Source: Micromonospora endolithica (GTDB lineage Bacteria; Actinomycetota; Actinomycetes; Mycobacteriales; Micromonosporaceae). Taken from it: 64,000 nucleotides of DNA. A program made the position numbers and the translations under genes. The stretch is from positions 248,001-312,000 of the forward strand of contig NZ_RBAK01000004.1 in assembly GCF_003626595.1 (NCBI RefSeq). Direction: 5' to 3'. The notes under the pieces were generated by a model. It had not been told where the DNA came from. It saw only the letters and a program-made list of their open reading frames with translations, and did not search any database. Shown one piece after another: positions 52,622-60,960 of the stretch; positions within the stretch are counted from its first letter, which is position 1; each line of letters starts with the position of its first letter.

Positions 52622-55027
52622 TCAGTGGACGGTGACGGTGCCGGCGCCGCCGTCCACGGTGACGAGCTGACCGGTGGTGATCACCCGGGTGGCGTCCGGC
52701 ACGCAGATGACGGCGGGGATGCCGTACTCCCGGGCCACCGTGGGCCCGTGCGCCATGATCGCGCCGGTCTCGGTGACCAGTGCCGACGCGGTGAGGAACA
52801 GCGGGGTCCAACCGGGGTCGGTGGTCGCGGCGACCAGGACCTCGCCGGGTTCGATGTGGGCGCTGGCCGGGTCGTGGACGACGCGGGCCGGGCCGGTGAC
52901 CCGACCGGCCGACGCGCCGACCCCGGTACGGGTGCCGTCGACGGCGGGTGTCGCCGGCAGGACCGCCTCGACGTCGGTGCCGTCCGAGAGCAGCGCCACC
53001 GGTACCGTCCTGCGGCGCGACTCCCGGCGGTGCACCGCTCGTCGGGCGGCGACCGTCGCCCGATGGTCGGTGCCGTCGTGCACGGCGGCGTGCACCTCGT
53101 CGAGGGTCAGGAACATGACGTCGTCGGGCTGTTCCAGCAACCCGACGCCGTGCAGGTCGGCGCCGATGAGCAGCAGTTGCCGGCGGGTCTCGCGCAGCGG
53201 GTACAACCCGGCGAACTTCCCCGCCTCCCGCAGACCGGCCAACGACCGGGCGCGGCGCAGCAGGAATCCGGCCGTCGTGCCGCGTACCGGTCGCCGGCGG
53301 CGGGCCCGCCGGACCAGCTCGTCGAGGGCGGCCTCGGCCGCGGCGGCGGCCCGCTGGAAGCGCTGGTCGGGCCCCTGCCGCGGGTCGGTGACCCGCAGGT
53401 AGTTGGCGAGCGCCGCGAAGACCGGTGCCGGGTCCTCCGCCCAGCGCGGTACGCCGAGGTCCACCTCGGCGACACCGCGATGACCGTAGGCGTCGAGGAA
53501 TCCGGCCATCCCGATGTCGGGCAGCGTCCCGCGCAGGTACCGCGTGGCCAGCTCGTCCGCCGGGGTGTCGAGGAGGAGCTGTCGGTGCTCGCCCACCCCC
53601 TGGGCGAGCCGCCAGAGCGCCAGGTCCATCTCGATGGTCACGTTGTGCGGCATCCCACCCAGCACGGCGTGGATCTCGTCCGGGCTCGCGACTCCCTTGA
53701 GCAGCGCCGTGGGCGCCGCCGCGGCGAGCATCCCGGCGACGATCGGCCACATGATCGCGTCGGCGCGGTCCTCGGTGTCGTGCGCCCGCACGAAGCGGAG
53801 CCGGTCGGCGGCGGTCTTCAGGTCGGCGGGGGCCGCCGACCGTACCCTCATCTCCTCGATCGCCTGGAACATCCGGATCCGCGCGGTGTCGGGACGAGCC
53901 AGCGCGGCCAGGATCCCCACCACCGCGCGACCGGCGGTACGCAGCGAGGCGCCGCCGCCCGACCGCGCGCCGTTGCCGGCGCCACCCCTGGTAGGGGCGA
54001 ACCGCGGATCGGCCAGGACGTGCCGCATCACCGTCTGGGCCCGGGGGCCGAAGTCGACCGCCAGCAGCTTGACCAGCCGCCGGCGGGACGAACGGTTCCG
54101 GGCCAGTTCGGTCAGGTCACCGTAGAGGCGACCGCCGATGTCGACGATCTCCACCCGGACGCCGAGCGCGGCGAGCATCGCCGCGATCTGGGCCCGCAGG
54201 GTCGACATGCCCATCGGGGTGACCGGTCGCAACATGCCCTGGACGTGCCCGAACTCCAGGTAGACCCGGGGGAGGGGCTTGTCGGTCGCCGGGGGGAGGG
54301 GAAACAGGCCGGTGACCGGCCGCGACTGGAGCAACCACAACACGCCCTCGGCGTCGTACGCCCACTCCACGTCCTGCGGACAGCCGAAGTGGTCCTGGAG
54401 CCGTTCACCGGCGGCCCGGAGTTCCGCCAACTGCGCGGACGTCAGGCAACCGGCGTCGGGGCGGGGCGTGCCGTCGAGGACGTAGTGGTCCACGGTCGCC
54501 GCGCCGTCCACCACCGTCGTGCCGAGGCCCGGCGCGGCGTCGACCGCCATCTCGTCGCGGCGGCCGGTCAGCGGGTTGGCGGTGAACAACACCCCCGCCA
54601 CGGTCGGGGCGACCATGCGCTGCACGACGACCGCCATCCGCGCCGAGCGGTGGTCGATGCCGCGGGCGTCGCGGTAGGCGGTGGCGCGGGCGGTGTGCAG
54701 CGACCCCCAGACCTTCTCGATCGCGGCGAACAACTCGGCGGTGCCGGTGACGTTCAGGACGGTGTCCTGCTGCCCGGCGAAACTGGCCTCCGGCAGGTCC
54801 TCGGCGGTGGCGCTGGAGCGCACCGCCACCGGGCCCCCGCCCAGCCGCTGGTACGCGGCGACGACCTCCGCCTGCGGGACGACGCCGAGCCGGTGGGCCT
54901 CGGTGGTGACACAGAATCCCTCCGGCACCCGCTCGCCGTGCCGGATCAGCTCGCCCAGCCCGGCGGCCTTGCCACCGACCAGGTCGAGCATCCCGGCGGT
55001 CACCTCGGACAACGCCATCACGCGCAT
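52622..55027 (-). CDS. PEP synthase / rifampin phosphotransferase-like dikinase
   Basis: An 801-residue ATP-dependent dikinase. ATP-grasp part: VGGKAAGLGELIRHGERVPEGF (in outline), VRSSATAEDLPEASFAGQQ, VWGSLHTARATAYR and WLLQSRPVT at about 290. Middle helical domain (about 310-690, EFGHVQGMLRPVTPMGMSTL). C-terminal His domain: DPGWTPLFLTASALV, TETGAIMAHGPTVAREYGIPAVICV (phospho-transfer His in MAHGP). This three-domain order (ATP, substrate, His) is that of rifampin phosphotransferases (about 865 aa) rather than PEP synthase, which ends with a PEP-binding barrel that is absent here. So an antibiotic-phosphorylating enzyme is a good candidate; other small substrates are possible. Confidence 0.78.
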   Translation of the reverse strand: MRVMALSEVTAGMLDLVGGKAAGLGELIRHGERVPEGFCVTTEAHRLGVVPQAEVVAAYQRLGGGPVAVRSSATAEDLPEASFAGQQDTVLNVTGTAELFAAIEKVWGSLHTARATAYRDARGIDHRSARMAVVVQRMVAPTVAGVLFTANPLTGRRDEMAVDAAPGLGTTVVDGAATVDHYVLDGTPRPDAGCLTSAQLAELRAAGERLQDHFGCPQDVEWAYDAEGVLWLLQSRPVTGLFPLPPATDKPLPRVYLEFGHVQGMLRPVTPMGMSTLRAQIAAMLAALGVRVEIVDIGGRLYGDLTELARNRSSRRRLVKLLAVDFGPRAQTVMRHVLADPRFAPTRGGAGNGARSGGGASLRTAGRAVVGILAALARPDTARIRMFQAIEEMRVRSAAPADLKTAADRLRFVRAHDTEDRADAIMWPIVAGMLAAAAPTALLKGVASPDEIHAVLGGMPHNVTIEMDLALWRLAQGVGEHRQLLLDTPADELATRYLRGTLPDIGMAGFLDAYGHRGVAEVDLGVPRWAEDPAPVFAALANYLRVTDPRQGPDQRFQRAAAAAEAALDELVRRARRRRPVRGTTAGFLLRRARSLAGLREAGKFAGLYPLRETRRQLLLIGADLHGVGLLEQPDDVMFLTLDEVHAAVHDGTDHRATVAARRAVHRRESRRRTVPVALLSDGTDVEAVLPATPAVDGTRTGVGASAGRVTGPARVVHDPASAHIEPGEVLVAATTDPGWTPLFLTASALVTETGAIMAHGPTVAREYGIPAVICVPDATRVITTGQLVTVDGGAGTVTVH

Positions 55028-55042
55028 GTGGGCCCACTCTCT

Positions 55043-55064
55043 ATGCAATGCACTCGCATTGCAT
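55043..55064. promoter_or_regulatory. Perfect operator-like palindrome before the dikinase gene
   Basis: ATGCAATGC (55043-55051), ACTC, GCATTGCAT (55056-55064). 9-bp perfect arms, 16 bases before the start codon at 55027 on the minus strand. It matches the form of TetR operators; the TetR gene 3 kb downstream is a candidate binder. Confidence 0.7.
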
Positions 55065-55151
55065 CCCACCGTACCCGTTTGGCGATACGACTGCAATGTC
55101 ACCACCACGTGCGACGAGGGACCCCCAAGCGGGGCCCCTCGTCGGCACGCG

Positions 55152-56339
55152 TCAGTCGAGCAGCTCGGTAACCGTTCCGGCGGCCACCGTGCGGCCGCCC
55201 TCGCGGACGGCGAAGCCGAGCCCGGCATCCATCGCGACCGGCCTGCCCAGCTCCACCGTCAGGTCGACGGTGTCGCCCGGCATGACCATCATCACGTCGC
55301 CGAGATCCACCGATCCGACCACGTCGGTGGTGCGGAAGTAGAACTGCGGCCGGTAGTTGGCGAAGAACGGCGTGTGGCGTCCGCCCTCGGCGGTGGTCAG
55401 CGCGTACAGCCGGGCCCGGAACCGCTGGTGCGGCGTGACGCTGCCCGGCAACGCCACCACCTGACCCCGCTGCACCTGGTCCCGCTTGATCCCGCGCAGC
55501 AGCACCGCGGCGTTGTCGCCGGCCTCGGCGGTCGCCAGTGACTTGCCGAAGGTCTCCAGCCCGGTCGCCACCGTCGACAGCGTCGGACCGAGCCCGACCA
55601 CCTCCACCGGGTCACCCGCCCGCAGGGTGCCCCGCTCGACCGCGCCGGTCACCACCGTGCCCCGACCGGAGATGGTCAGCACGTTCTCGATCGGCATCAG
55701 GAACGGCTCGCCGAGTTCGCGGGGCGGCACCGGCACGTACCGGTCCACCGCGTCGAGCAGCTCCACCACCGACGCCACCCAGTGCGGGTCGCCCTCCAGC
55801 GCGCGCAGCGCCGAGACCCGCACCACCGGCACCTCGTCGCCGGGGAACCCGTACTCGGACACCAGCTCCCGGACCTCCAGCTCGACCAGGTCGAGCAGCT
55901 CCGGGTCCTGCACCGCGTCGGCCTTGTTCATCGCCACCACCAGGTAGGGCACGCCGACCCGCCGCGCGAGCAGCACGTGCTCACGCGTCTGCGGCATCGC
56001 CCCGTCCAGCGCGGAGACCACCAGGATCGCGCCGTCGACCTGCGCCGCCCCAGTGATCATGTTCTTCACGAAGTCGGCGTGGCCGGGCATGTCCACGTGG
56101 GCGTAGTGCCGGGTCGCGGTCTCGTACTCGACGTGCGCGATGTTGATGGTGATGCCCCGCTCCACCTCCTCCGGCGCCCGGTCGATGCCGTCGAAGGACA
56201 CGAACCGGTTGACGGTGGGGTCGCGGTCGGCGAGGACCTTGGTGATGGCGGCGGTCAGGGTCGTCTTGCCGTGGTCGACGTGACCCATCGTGCCGATGTT
56301 GAGGTGCGGCTTCGTACGGATGAACTGGCTCTTGGCCAT
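55152..56339 (-). CDS. Divergent second elongation factor Tu (tuf3-like)
   Basis: A 395-residue EF-Tu, full length. G1 GHVDHGKTT, switch 1 [16 protein letters not shown]3 DMPGHAD, G4 NKAD and G5 VSALRALEG; domain 2 [17 protein letters not shown] and domain 3 ending [28 protein letters not shown]. It differs from normal EF-Tu in several places: DCPGHAD is DMPGHAD, the domain-1 stretch after [13 protein letters not shown] is altered, and the C-terminus ends VTELLD. Streptomyces carry a stringent-response-linked tuf3 of this divergent kind, and elfamycin producers carry drug-resistant EF-Tu. GTGGAG lies about eight bases before ATG. The leader region has an ORF and two hairpins. Confidence 0.92.
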   Translation of the reverse strand: MAKSQFIRTKPHLNIGTMGHVDHGKTTLTAAITKVLADRDPTVNRFVSFDGIDRAPEEVERGITINIAHVEYETATRHYAHVDMPGHADFVKNMITGAAQVDGAILVVSALDGAMPQTREHVLLARRVGVPYLVVAMNKADAVQDPELLDLVELEVRELVSEYGFPGDEVPVVRVSALRALEGDPHWVASVVELLDAVDRYVPVPPRELGEPFLMPIENVLTISGRGTVVTGAVERGTLRAGDPVEVVGLGPTLSTVATGLETFGKSLATAEAGDNAAVLLRGIKRDQVQRGQVVALPGSVTPHQRFRARLYALTTAEGGRHTPFFANYRPQFYFRTTDVVGSVDLGDVMMVMPGDTVDLTVELGRPVAMDAGLGFAVREGGRTVAAGTVTELLD

Positions 56340-56461
56340 GCTGAGACTCCACAGTGGAACGAATGGCTCGTCGACGAACGCGGGCGGGCGCCACTCCGCG
56401 GGAAACCGCGTCAGAACCGCGTGTCACGGCGCGCCGATGGGCAGCGCCGGAGGACCGGGCC

Positions 56462-56498
56462 ACCCTCCTCCATGGTTCTGCCGCAGCGGGAGGAGGGT
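56462..56498 (-). promoter_or_regulatory. Second leader hairpin (terminator/attenuator candidate) before tuf paralogue
   Basis: ACCCTCCTCC (56462-56471 paired with 56489-56498, read on minus) has a perfect 10-bp stem and 17-base loop. Its first transcribed base is the A of the TGA that ends the leader ORF. No U-run follows. Confidence 0.55.
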
Positions 56499-56596
56499 CA
56501 GCCTCGGGTATCGACCAGCCAGGCACACACGTCGACGGCGGCCGGCAGGAGGAAACCTGCGGGCCGCACGGAGCCGACGGTGCCGAACATGGTCAT
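56498..56596 (-). CDS. Leader peptide ORF upstream of tuf paralogue
   Basis: A 32-codon ORF (ATG 56596; an internal ATG at 56590 leaves 30 codons) that ends with TGA at 56498-56500. The peptide begins MTMFGTVGSVRPAGF and ends AWLVDTRG. No ribosome site precedes the first ATG, but the second ATG stands seven bases after a TAGCGT -10 box, the spacing of leaderless transcripts. It covers the first hairpin entirely and stops on the second one, as expected for translation-coupled attenuation. Confidence 0.5.
   Translation of the reverse strand: MTMFGTVGSVRPAGFLLPAAVDVCAWLVDTRG
56538..56567 (-). promoter_or_regulatory. First leader hairpin inside the leader ORF
   Basis: GCGGCCGGCAGG (56538-56549) pairs with CCTGCGGGCCGC (56556-56567) with one mismatch and a six-base loop. 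A translating ribosome would open it. Confidence 0.5.
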
Positions 56597-56597
56597 C

Positions 56598-56626
56598 ACG
56601 CTAGCCACGAACGTCGTACGGGTCGA
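56598..56626 (-). promoter_or_regulatory. Promoter of the tuf paralogue leader: TCGACC - 17 - TAGCGT
   Basis: On the minus strand, -35 TCGACC (56626-56621) and -10 TAGCGT (56603-56598) with a 17-base spacer; the first in-frame ATG beyond seven bases is the leader ORF. Good match to the housekeeping consensus. Confidence 0.55.
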
Positions 56627-56658
56627 CCGGTATTCCCCGGCACTGTGGGTGGTGTGCG

Positions 56659-56692
56659 CCGGTCCGGTGTCCCCGCGGGGACACCGGACCGG
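56659..56692. terminator. Perfect 34-base palindromic terminator
   Basis: CCGGTCCGGTGTCCCC pairs with GGGGACACCGGACCGG with only GC between, i.e. a fully symmetric 34 bases (the real loop will be wider). It lies 43 bases after the stop of the secreted-protein gene on the minus strand and separates it from the tuf leader. Confidence 0.7.
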
Positions 56693-56734
56693 GGTGGGCT
56701 CAGCGGTGCGGACGTCGACGCGCCGCGCCGCCGG

Positions 56735-57142
56735 TCACGCGGCGCGGGTGTAGGTGGTGTTGACCCCGCCGGTGACGGTGAACTGGTTCTGCGCGGCGTT
56801 CACGGTGATCAGCACATTGGTGTACGTGTAGCTGACGCACCGCACCTGGCCGTCGATCACGCCCTCGGCCGCGGCGGTCCGGTACTGCCCGGTCAGCACC
56901 AGACCCGCGCCGTCGACCACGTTGACGTCCTTCAGGATGAGGTCGCCGCAGGTGCCGGCGGGGGTGCCGTGCCCGCCGTCCTCCCGGATGCTGAGCACGT
57001 TGCCGTAGTTGTTGTACCAGGTGCCCAGGAGTGCGGCGCTGACGGCCGCGCTGGCCGGCGCCGGCACGGCCAGCACCGCGGCGGCCGCCAGGCCGACGGC
57101 GGCCAGGGTGGAGCCCTTTCCGATCGTTCGCTTCAACCGCAT
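56735..57142 (-). CDS. Small secreted beta-rich protein
   Basis: A 135-residue precursor with signal peptide (about 1-33, ending ASA). The mature part is about 100 residues, starting LLGTWYNNYGNVLSIREDG, with two Cys, GLVLTGQYR, YTNVLITVNAAQNQFTVTG and no obvious catalytic site. G-T-W-Y-N resembles the first strand of avidin/calycin barrels, but the other biotin-site residues are not visible, so I make no functional claim. A strong hairpin follows the stop. Confidence 0.72.
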   Translation of the reverse strand: MRLKRTIGKGSTLAAVGLAAAAVLAVPAPASAAVSAALLGTWYNNYGNVLSIREDGGHGTPAGTCGDLILKDVNVVDGAGLVLTGQYRTAAAEGVIDGQVRCVSYTYTNVLITVNAAQNQFTVTGGVNTTYTRAA

Positions 57143-57259
57143 GATGCGCTCCCTTCGAGATGCCGGAGGCGTCGTCCCGTCCGGCCGCGGAGTGCCCCGC
57201 GGGATCGAGTCTGCCCGCAGATTTCCAACGTTAGAAGCACGGAAATGCTCTTAATCCCC

Positions 57260-57574
57260 TCACTTCTGGTCCGGATCGGTATCAATGGCGTCTGACCTGC
57301 GCGGGCCGTCGTCGTCCCGGTAGCCGTCGAGCCTGCGGTTGACCCGCTCCCAGCTGTCGATCGTCCCGAGCGCCCACCGGAGCACCTCCCGACCGGCAGC
57401 GGTGATCGTCACCTGACGTGTCGTCCGCTGGACCAGCTTGGCGCCGACCTGTCGCTCCAGCTGGCGCACGCGGCGCGACACCTCGGGCTGGCTGACGCCC
57501 AGTCGCCGCGCCGCGCCGGTGAAGCTCTCCTCCTCGGCGACCGCCACGAACGAGTGCAGCTCCTGCCACTTCAC
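57260..57574 (-). CDS. Stand-alone LysR-type helix-turn-helix protein
   Basis: A 104-residue protein with only the LysR DNA-binding domain: LHSFVAVAEEESFTGAARRLGVSQPEVSRRVRQLERQVG in outline, KLVQRTTRQVTITAAGREVL, then a short helix and a charged tail (DTDPDQK). The usual 200-residue effector domain is absent and the frame closes by a normal stop. Its ATG overlaps the stop of a full LysR gene (ATGA 57571-57574), so the two are translated together. It may form heterodimers with that LysR or act as a DNA-only competitor. A truncated relic is the other view. Confidence 0.75.
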   Translation of the reverse strand: MKWQELHSFVAVAEEESFTGAARRLGVSQPEVSRRVRQLERQVGAKLVQRTTRQVTITAAGREVLRWALGTIDSWERVNRRLDGYRDDDGPRRSDAIDTDPDQK

Positions 57575-58626
57575 CCCGTCACCCGCAGGTCACCCGAGGA
57601 CTCCCGCAGCACGTCCCGCAGACCCGGGTGCCGCTCCGGCCGGTGCGCGAGCGAGCGCCAGTAGCCGGGATTGGCCACCCGGTAGCCATCGACGTACCAC
57701 CGGGCGACCTGGCGGTGCACGGCCCGGAAGGTCTCCTCGGACAGCGGTCCGGATCGTCGCCTGCTCAGCTGGATCCGGGTCCGCGGCGCGCCCCGCAGGG
57801 GTCGGGCCACCACCTGGGCCGGCAGCGGCGCGCAGGGCGGTGGCCCCACGTCCACGGCCAGCCCCTCGGACAGCAGGCTCAAGGCCATCCTCGGATCGTC
57901 GGTCAGGTGCCGGATCCGTGGCTCGAACCGCCCGTACCGACGGGCCGTGTGCCGCACCAGCCGTCTCGGCACCGGCTGCGGCGAGGCGATCCAGTCGTCC
58001 TCGGCGAGTTGACCGACGTCCACGACGTCCTGTCCGGCCGCCGGATGCCCGGCCGGCAGGTAGACCCAGAGGGGCTCGTCGACCACCACCGCGGACTCCA
58101 CCTGTGCCAGGACCTGATCGGGGGTCTCCCGACGCCACCAGGACAACCAGTCCACCCAGAGCAGCAGGTCGAGGGACCCGTCGGCGAGGGCGCCGAGCCC
58201 CGCCACCCCGGTCGGCAGGGCCCGCGTGTGCCACGTGATCCCCGGGTCGACGAGGGGGAGTTCGCCGAAGAGGTCGGTCGTGTCGACCCGGGCGTAGCCG
58301 AACCGCACGACGTTCCGCCCCCCGGGACTGCCCGCCGGACCGACTCGACCCGGCTCCCGGCGGAGGGAGACGTGCAGGTCCCGCCACGAATCGCCGGCCT
58401 CGACCGCCCATTCCAGCAGCACCGTCCCCGCCTCGGTGAGTCGCACCGACCGGGTGTTCCGGCTCAACAGGGCCAGCCCGAGGGCGGACTCCAGCCGGGA
58501 GACCCGGTGCGACAGCGTCGAGGCGGACACGTGCAGGTGGCGGGCGGCGGCGGTGAAGTTCAGATGCTCGGCGACCGCCCGGAAGGCCATCACGTCGTCC
58601 CAGTTGGCCTCGGCCCCCGATGTCAC
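57571..58626 (-). CDS. LysR-family transcriptional regulator
   Basis: A 351-residue regulator starting at GTG 58626. Helix-turn-helix: FRAVAEHLNFTAAARHLHVSASTLSHRVSRLE in outline; effector domain with VRFGYARVDTTDLFGELPLV, SLDLLLWVDWL, PLWVYLPAGHPAAGQD. The linker is long and C-terminal about 50 residues extend beyond the usual end (RWYVDGYRVANPGYWRSL). A TATCCT -10 box ends seven bases before the GTG. Coupled to the HTH-only gene downstream. Target unknown; the divergent glycosidase gene is a candidate. Confidence 0.84.
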   Translation of the reverse strand: MTSGAEANWDDVMAFRAVAEHLNFTAAARHLHVSASTLSHRVSRLESALGLALLSRNTRSVRLTEAGTVLLEWAVEAGDSWRDLHVSLRREPGRVGPAGSPGGRNVVRFGYARVDTTDLFGELPLVDPGITWHTRALPTGVAGLGALADGSLDLLLWVDWLSWWRRETPDQVLAQVESAVVVDEPLWVYLPAGHPAAGQDVVDVGQLAEDDWIASPQPVPRRLVRHTARRYGRFEPRIRHLTDDPRMALSLLSEGLAVDVGPPPCAPLPAQVVARPLRGAPRTRIQLSRRRSGPLSEETFRAVHRQVARWYVDGYRVANPGYWRSLAHRPERHPGLRDVLRESSGDLRVTG

Positions 58627-58633
58627 GAGGAAC

Positions 58634-58639
58634 AGGATA
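58634..58639 (-). promoter_or_regulatory. -10 box TATCCT, leaderless promoter of the LysR pair
   Basis: Read on the minus strand, TATCCT is followed by seven bases and the GTG at 58626. The A/T-rich block 58648-58712 beyond it probably contains the operator and the start of the divergent promoter. Confidence 0.4.
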
Positions 58640-58893
58640 GGGCGGGCCAATCATTTATGCAGGTTTCGGAATTTCTGTAACGTATTGACGAGTGATGATA
58701 ACGTGGCGGCCTTTCGGGTGGTCGAGGCCGGCCGGGTGTCGGCTTGAGTCGGCCGGTCCGCTCGTGACATTCTTGACCGTCGATCATTTCCGCGCGCGGA
58801 GCTGACACCCGTCCGAAGGGCAGCCGGGATCCGATCAGGGGTTCCGGACGGACGGGCTACTCACCGACCGCTCTTCGCGAAGGAATCCAGCCC

Positions 58894-60951
58894 ATGCCCC
58901 TGACGAAACGCCGCGTGGCACTGCTGGCGAGCCTGTTGCTCGCCGCGACCGCGCTCTCCGGCGTCAACCCCCCGACCGCCGAGGCGGCACCCGATCCGGT
59001 CGCCGTCACCGTGAACGCGCGTGCCGGGTTGGCGACCGTGCCCGACACCGCGCTGGGCGTCAACCACGCCATCTGGGACCAGAACCTGGGCACCACCGAG
59101 ACCTCGGACCTGCTGCGCGACGCCGGGGTGCAGATGATGCGCTACCCGGGCGGCTCCTACGCCGACATCTACCACTGGAAGGACCACACCGCCCCCGGCG
59201 GGTACGTCGCGCCGAACACCGACTTCGACACCTTCATGGCCGGGGTCCGCCGGGTCGGCGCGCAGCCGATGATCATCGCGAACTACGGCACCGGTACGCC
59301 CGCCGAAGCCGCCGACTGGGTGCGGTACGCCAACGTGACCAAGGGCTACGGCGCGAAGTACTGGACGATCGGCAACGAGAACTACGGCAACGGCCACTAC
59401 GGCTCCGCGTGGGAGGCGGACGACCACCCGGACAAGAGCGCGACACAGTACGCGCGACTCGTCGTCGAGTACGCCGACGCGATGAAGGCGGTCGACCCGG
59501 GCATCAAGGTCGGCGCGGTGCTGACCATGCCCGGCAACTGGCCGGACGGGATCACCGCCGGCAATGACCCCGGCCCGTGGAACCAGACCGTGCTCTCCCT
59601 CGCCGGTGAGAAGATCGACTTCGTGGACGTGCACTGGTACCCCGGCGGCGACGCCGCGCAGTCGCTGGCCCGCACCAACCAGATCGTCGACGCCACCTAC
59701 CTGCTCCGGCAGCAGCTCACCCGGTACGCCGGGCCGAACGCCGACCGCATCGGCATCAGCCTGACCGAACTGAACGTCGACGTCGGCCGGAACACTCAGC
59801 CCGGGGCGCTCTTCCTGGCCGACGCGTACAGCGAACTGCTGGCCAACGGCGTCCTCACCGTCCACTGGTGGAACGTGCACAACGGCATCGGCGACGTGAC
59901 GCAGGTGGCCGGGCAGACCGACTACGACGACTTCGGACTGCTCTCCAGCGGTGGCTGCACCGCCGACGGGTCGGTCTGCGAACCGCCGCTGAACACGCCG
60001 TTCGCGCCGTACCACGGGCTGAGCATGATGAAGCTCTTCGCCACCGCCGGGGACCAGTTCGTCCGCGCCGGCACCGACGAACCGCTGGTCACCGCGCACG
60101 CCGTCCGCCGGGGCAACGGCGACCTCGCGGTGCTGCTGCTGAACAAGGACCCGGACAACGCCCACCCGGTCACCGTCGACTACGCCGGGTTCACCCCGTC
60201 GGCCGCCGCGCCCACGGTGTCCACCCTGACCAACGGGGCCACCGGCATCGCCACCAGCCAGTCCGGCTCGGCCACCAGCCGGACGCTGCCGCCGTACTCC
60301 CTGACCATGCTGGTGCTGCGACCGGCCGGCGCGACCGCCGGGTTGCCCGCGGCGCCGGGCCAGCCGACCGCCACCGACGTCAGCGACCGGTCCGCGACGA
60401 TCTCCTGGCCGGCGGCCACGCCGGGCGGCAGCCCGATCGCCAAGTACGAGGTGCACCGGCAGAACGGCGCGGTGAGCGAGCAACTCGGCGAGACGCCGGG
60501 AACCTCGTTCACCGTCGACAATCTGGTGCCGGGCCGCAGATACACGGTCAACGTGCTGGCCCGGGACGCCGCCGGTCGGGTGTCCTGGTCCTCGCCGCCG
60601 CTCACCTTCGCCACCGTCGCGCCGTCCACCAGCGGGTGCACCGTGCGCTTCACCACCGCCAACGACTGGGGCAACGGCTACATCGGCGGCGTCGAGATCA
60701 CCAACAACGGGACGCGCCCGATCGACGGCTGGACCCTCACCTGGACCTGGCCGACCGGCTGGCAACAGGTCAGCAGCGGCTGGAGCGCCACCTGGGAACA
60801 GGTCGGCACCGACGTCCGGGTCACCCCCGCCGACAACCGGCAGATCGCCGCCGGCGGCAGCGTCAGCGCCGGGTTCGTCGGCGCGTACGGCGGGCCGAAC
60901 GTCCTGCCCACCGTGTTCACCCTCAACGGCACCGTCTGCGCGAGCGGCTGA
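58894..60951 (+). CDS. Secreted glycoside hydrolase (clan A-like) with FN3 and CBM2
   Basis: A 685-residue precursor. Signal peptide about 1-31 (ending AEA). Catalytic barrel about 40-390: MRYPGGSYADIYHWKDH, YWTIGNENYGNG (acid/base Glu after N), FVDVHWYPGG, RIGISLTELNVD (nucleophile Glu) and LTVHWWNVHNG, the GH51/GH39-like pattern of clan A; a C-terminal beta domain to about 470 follows. FN3 about 480-575 (ISWPAATPGGSPIAKYEV) and CBM2 about 580-685 (CTVRFTTANDWGNGYIGGVEITN in outline, closing Cys near the end) for binding cellulose. Probably an arabinofuranosidase or related enzyme acting on plant walls. A hairpin terminator follows. Confidence 0.85.
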   Translation: MPLTKRRVALLASLLLAATALSGVNPPTAEAAPDPVAVTVNARAGLATVPDTALGVNHAIWDQNLGTTETSDLLRDAGVQMMRYPGGSYADIYHWKDHTAPGGYVAPNTDFDTFMAGVRRVGAQPMIIANYGTGTPAEAADWVRYANVTKGYGAKYWTIGNENYGNGHYGSAWEADDHPDKSATQYARLVVEYADAMKAVDPGIKVGAVLTMPGNWPDGITAGNDPGPWNQTVLSLAGEKIDFVDVHWYPGGDAAQSLARTNQIVDATYLLRQQLTRYAGPNADRIGISLTELNVDVGRNTQPGALFLADAYSELLANGVLTVHWWNVHNGIGDVTQVAGQTDYDDFGLLSSGGCTADGSVCEPPLNTPFAPYHGLSMMKLFATAGDQFVRAGTDEPLVTAHAVRRGNGDLAVLLLNKDPDNAHPVTVDYAGFTPSAAAPTVSTLTNGATGIATSQSGSATSRTLPPYSLTMLVLRPAGATAGLPAAPGQPTATDVSDRSATISWPAATPGGSPIAKYEVHRQNGAVSEQLGETPGTSFTVDNLVPGRRYTVNVLARDAAGRVSWSSPPLTFATVAPSTSGCTVRFTTANDWGNGYIGGVEITNNGTRPIDGWTLTWTWPTGWQQVSSGWSATWEQVGTDVRVTPADNRQIAAGGSVSAGFVGAYGGPNVLPTVFTLNGTVCASG

Positions 60952-60960
60952 CGCCCACCG

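Larger units (their letters stand above)
56340..56734. other. 395-base leader and spacer region of the tuf paralogue
   Basis: Holds, on the minus strand in order, a promoter (56598-56626), a leader ORF (56498-56596), a hairpin inside that ORF (56538-56567), a second hairpin that starts on the ORF stop (56462-56498) and about 120 bases up to the EF-Tu start. Beyond the promoter lies the terminator of the neighbouring gene. Confidence 0.6.

Noticed and set aside
52625-55171. 848-codon open frame on the plus strand opposite the dikinase
   Set aside because: Antisense of a gene with clear ATP-grasp and His-domain motifs; the frame itself shows none.
56735-57142. Call as a streptavidin-like biotin-binding protein
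   Set aside because: Only the GTWYN stretch agrees; the Trp and other biotin-contact residues of later strands are not seen.
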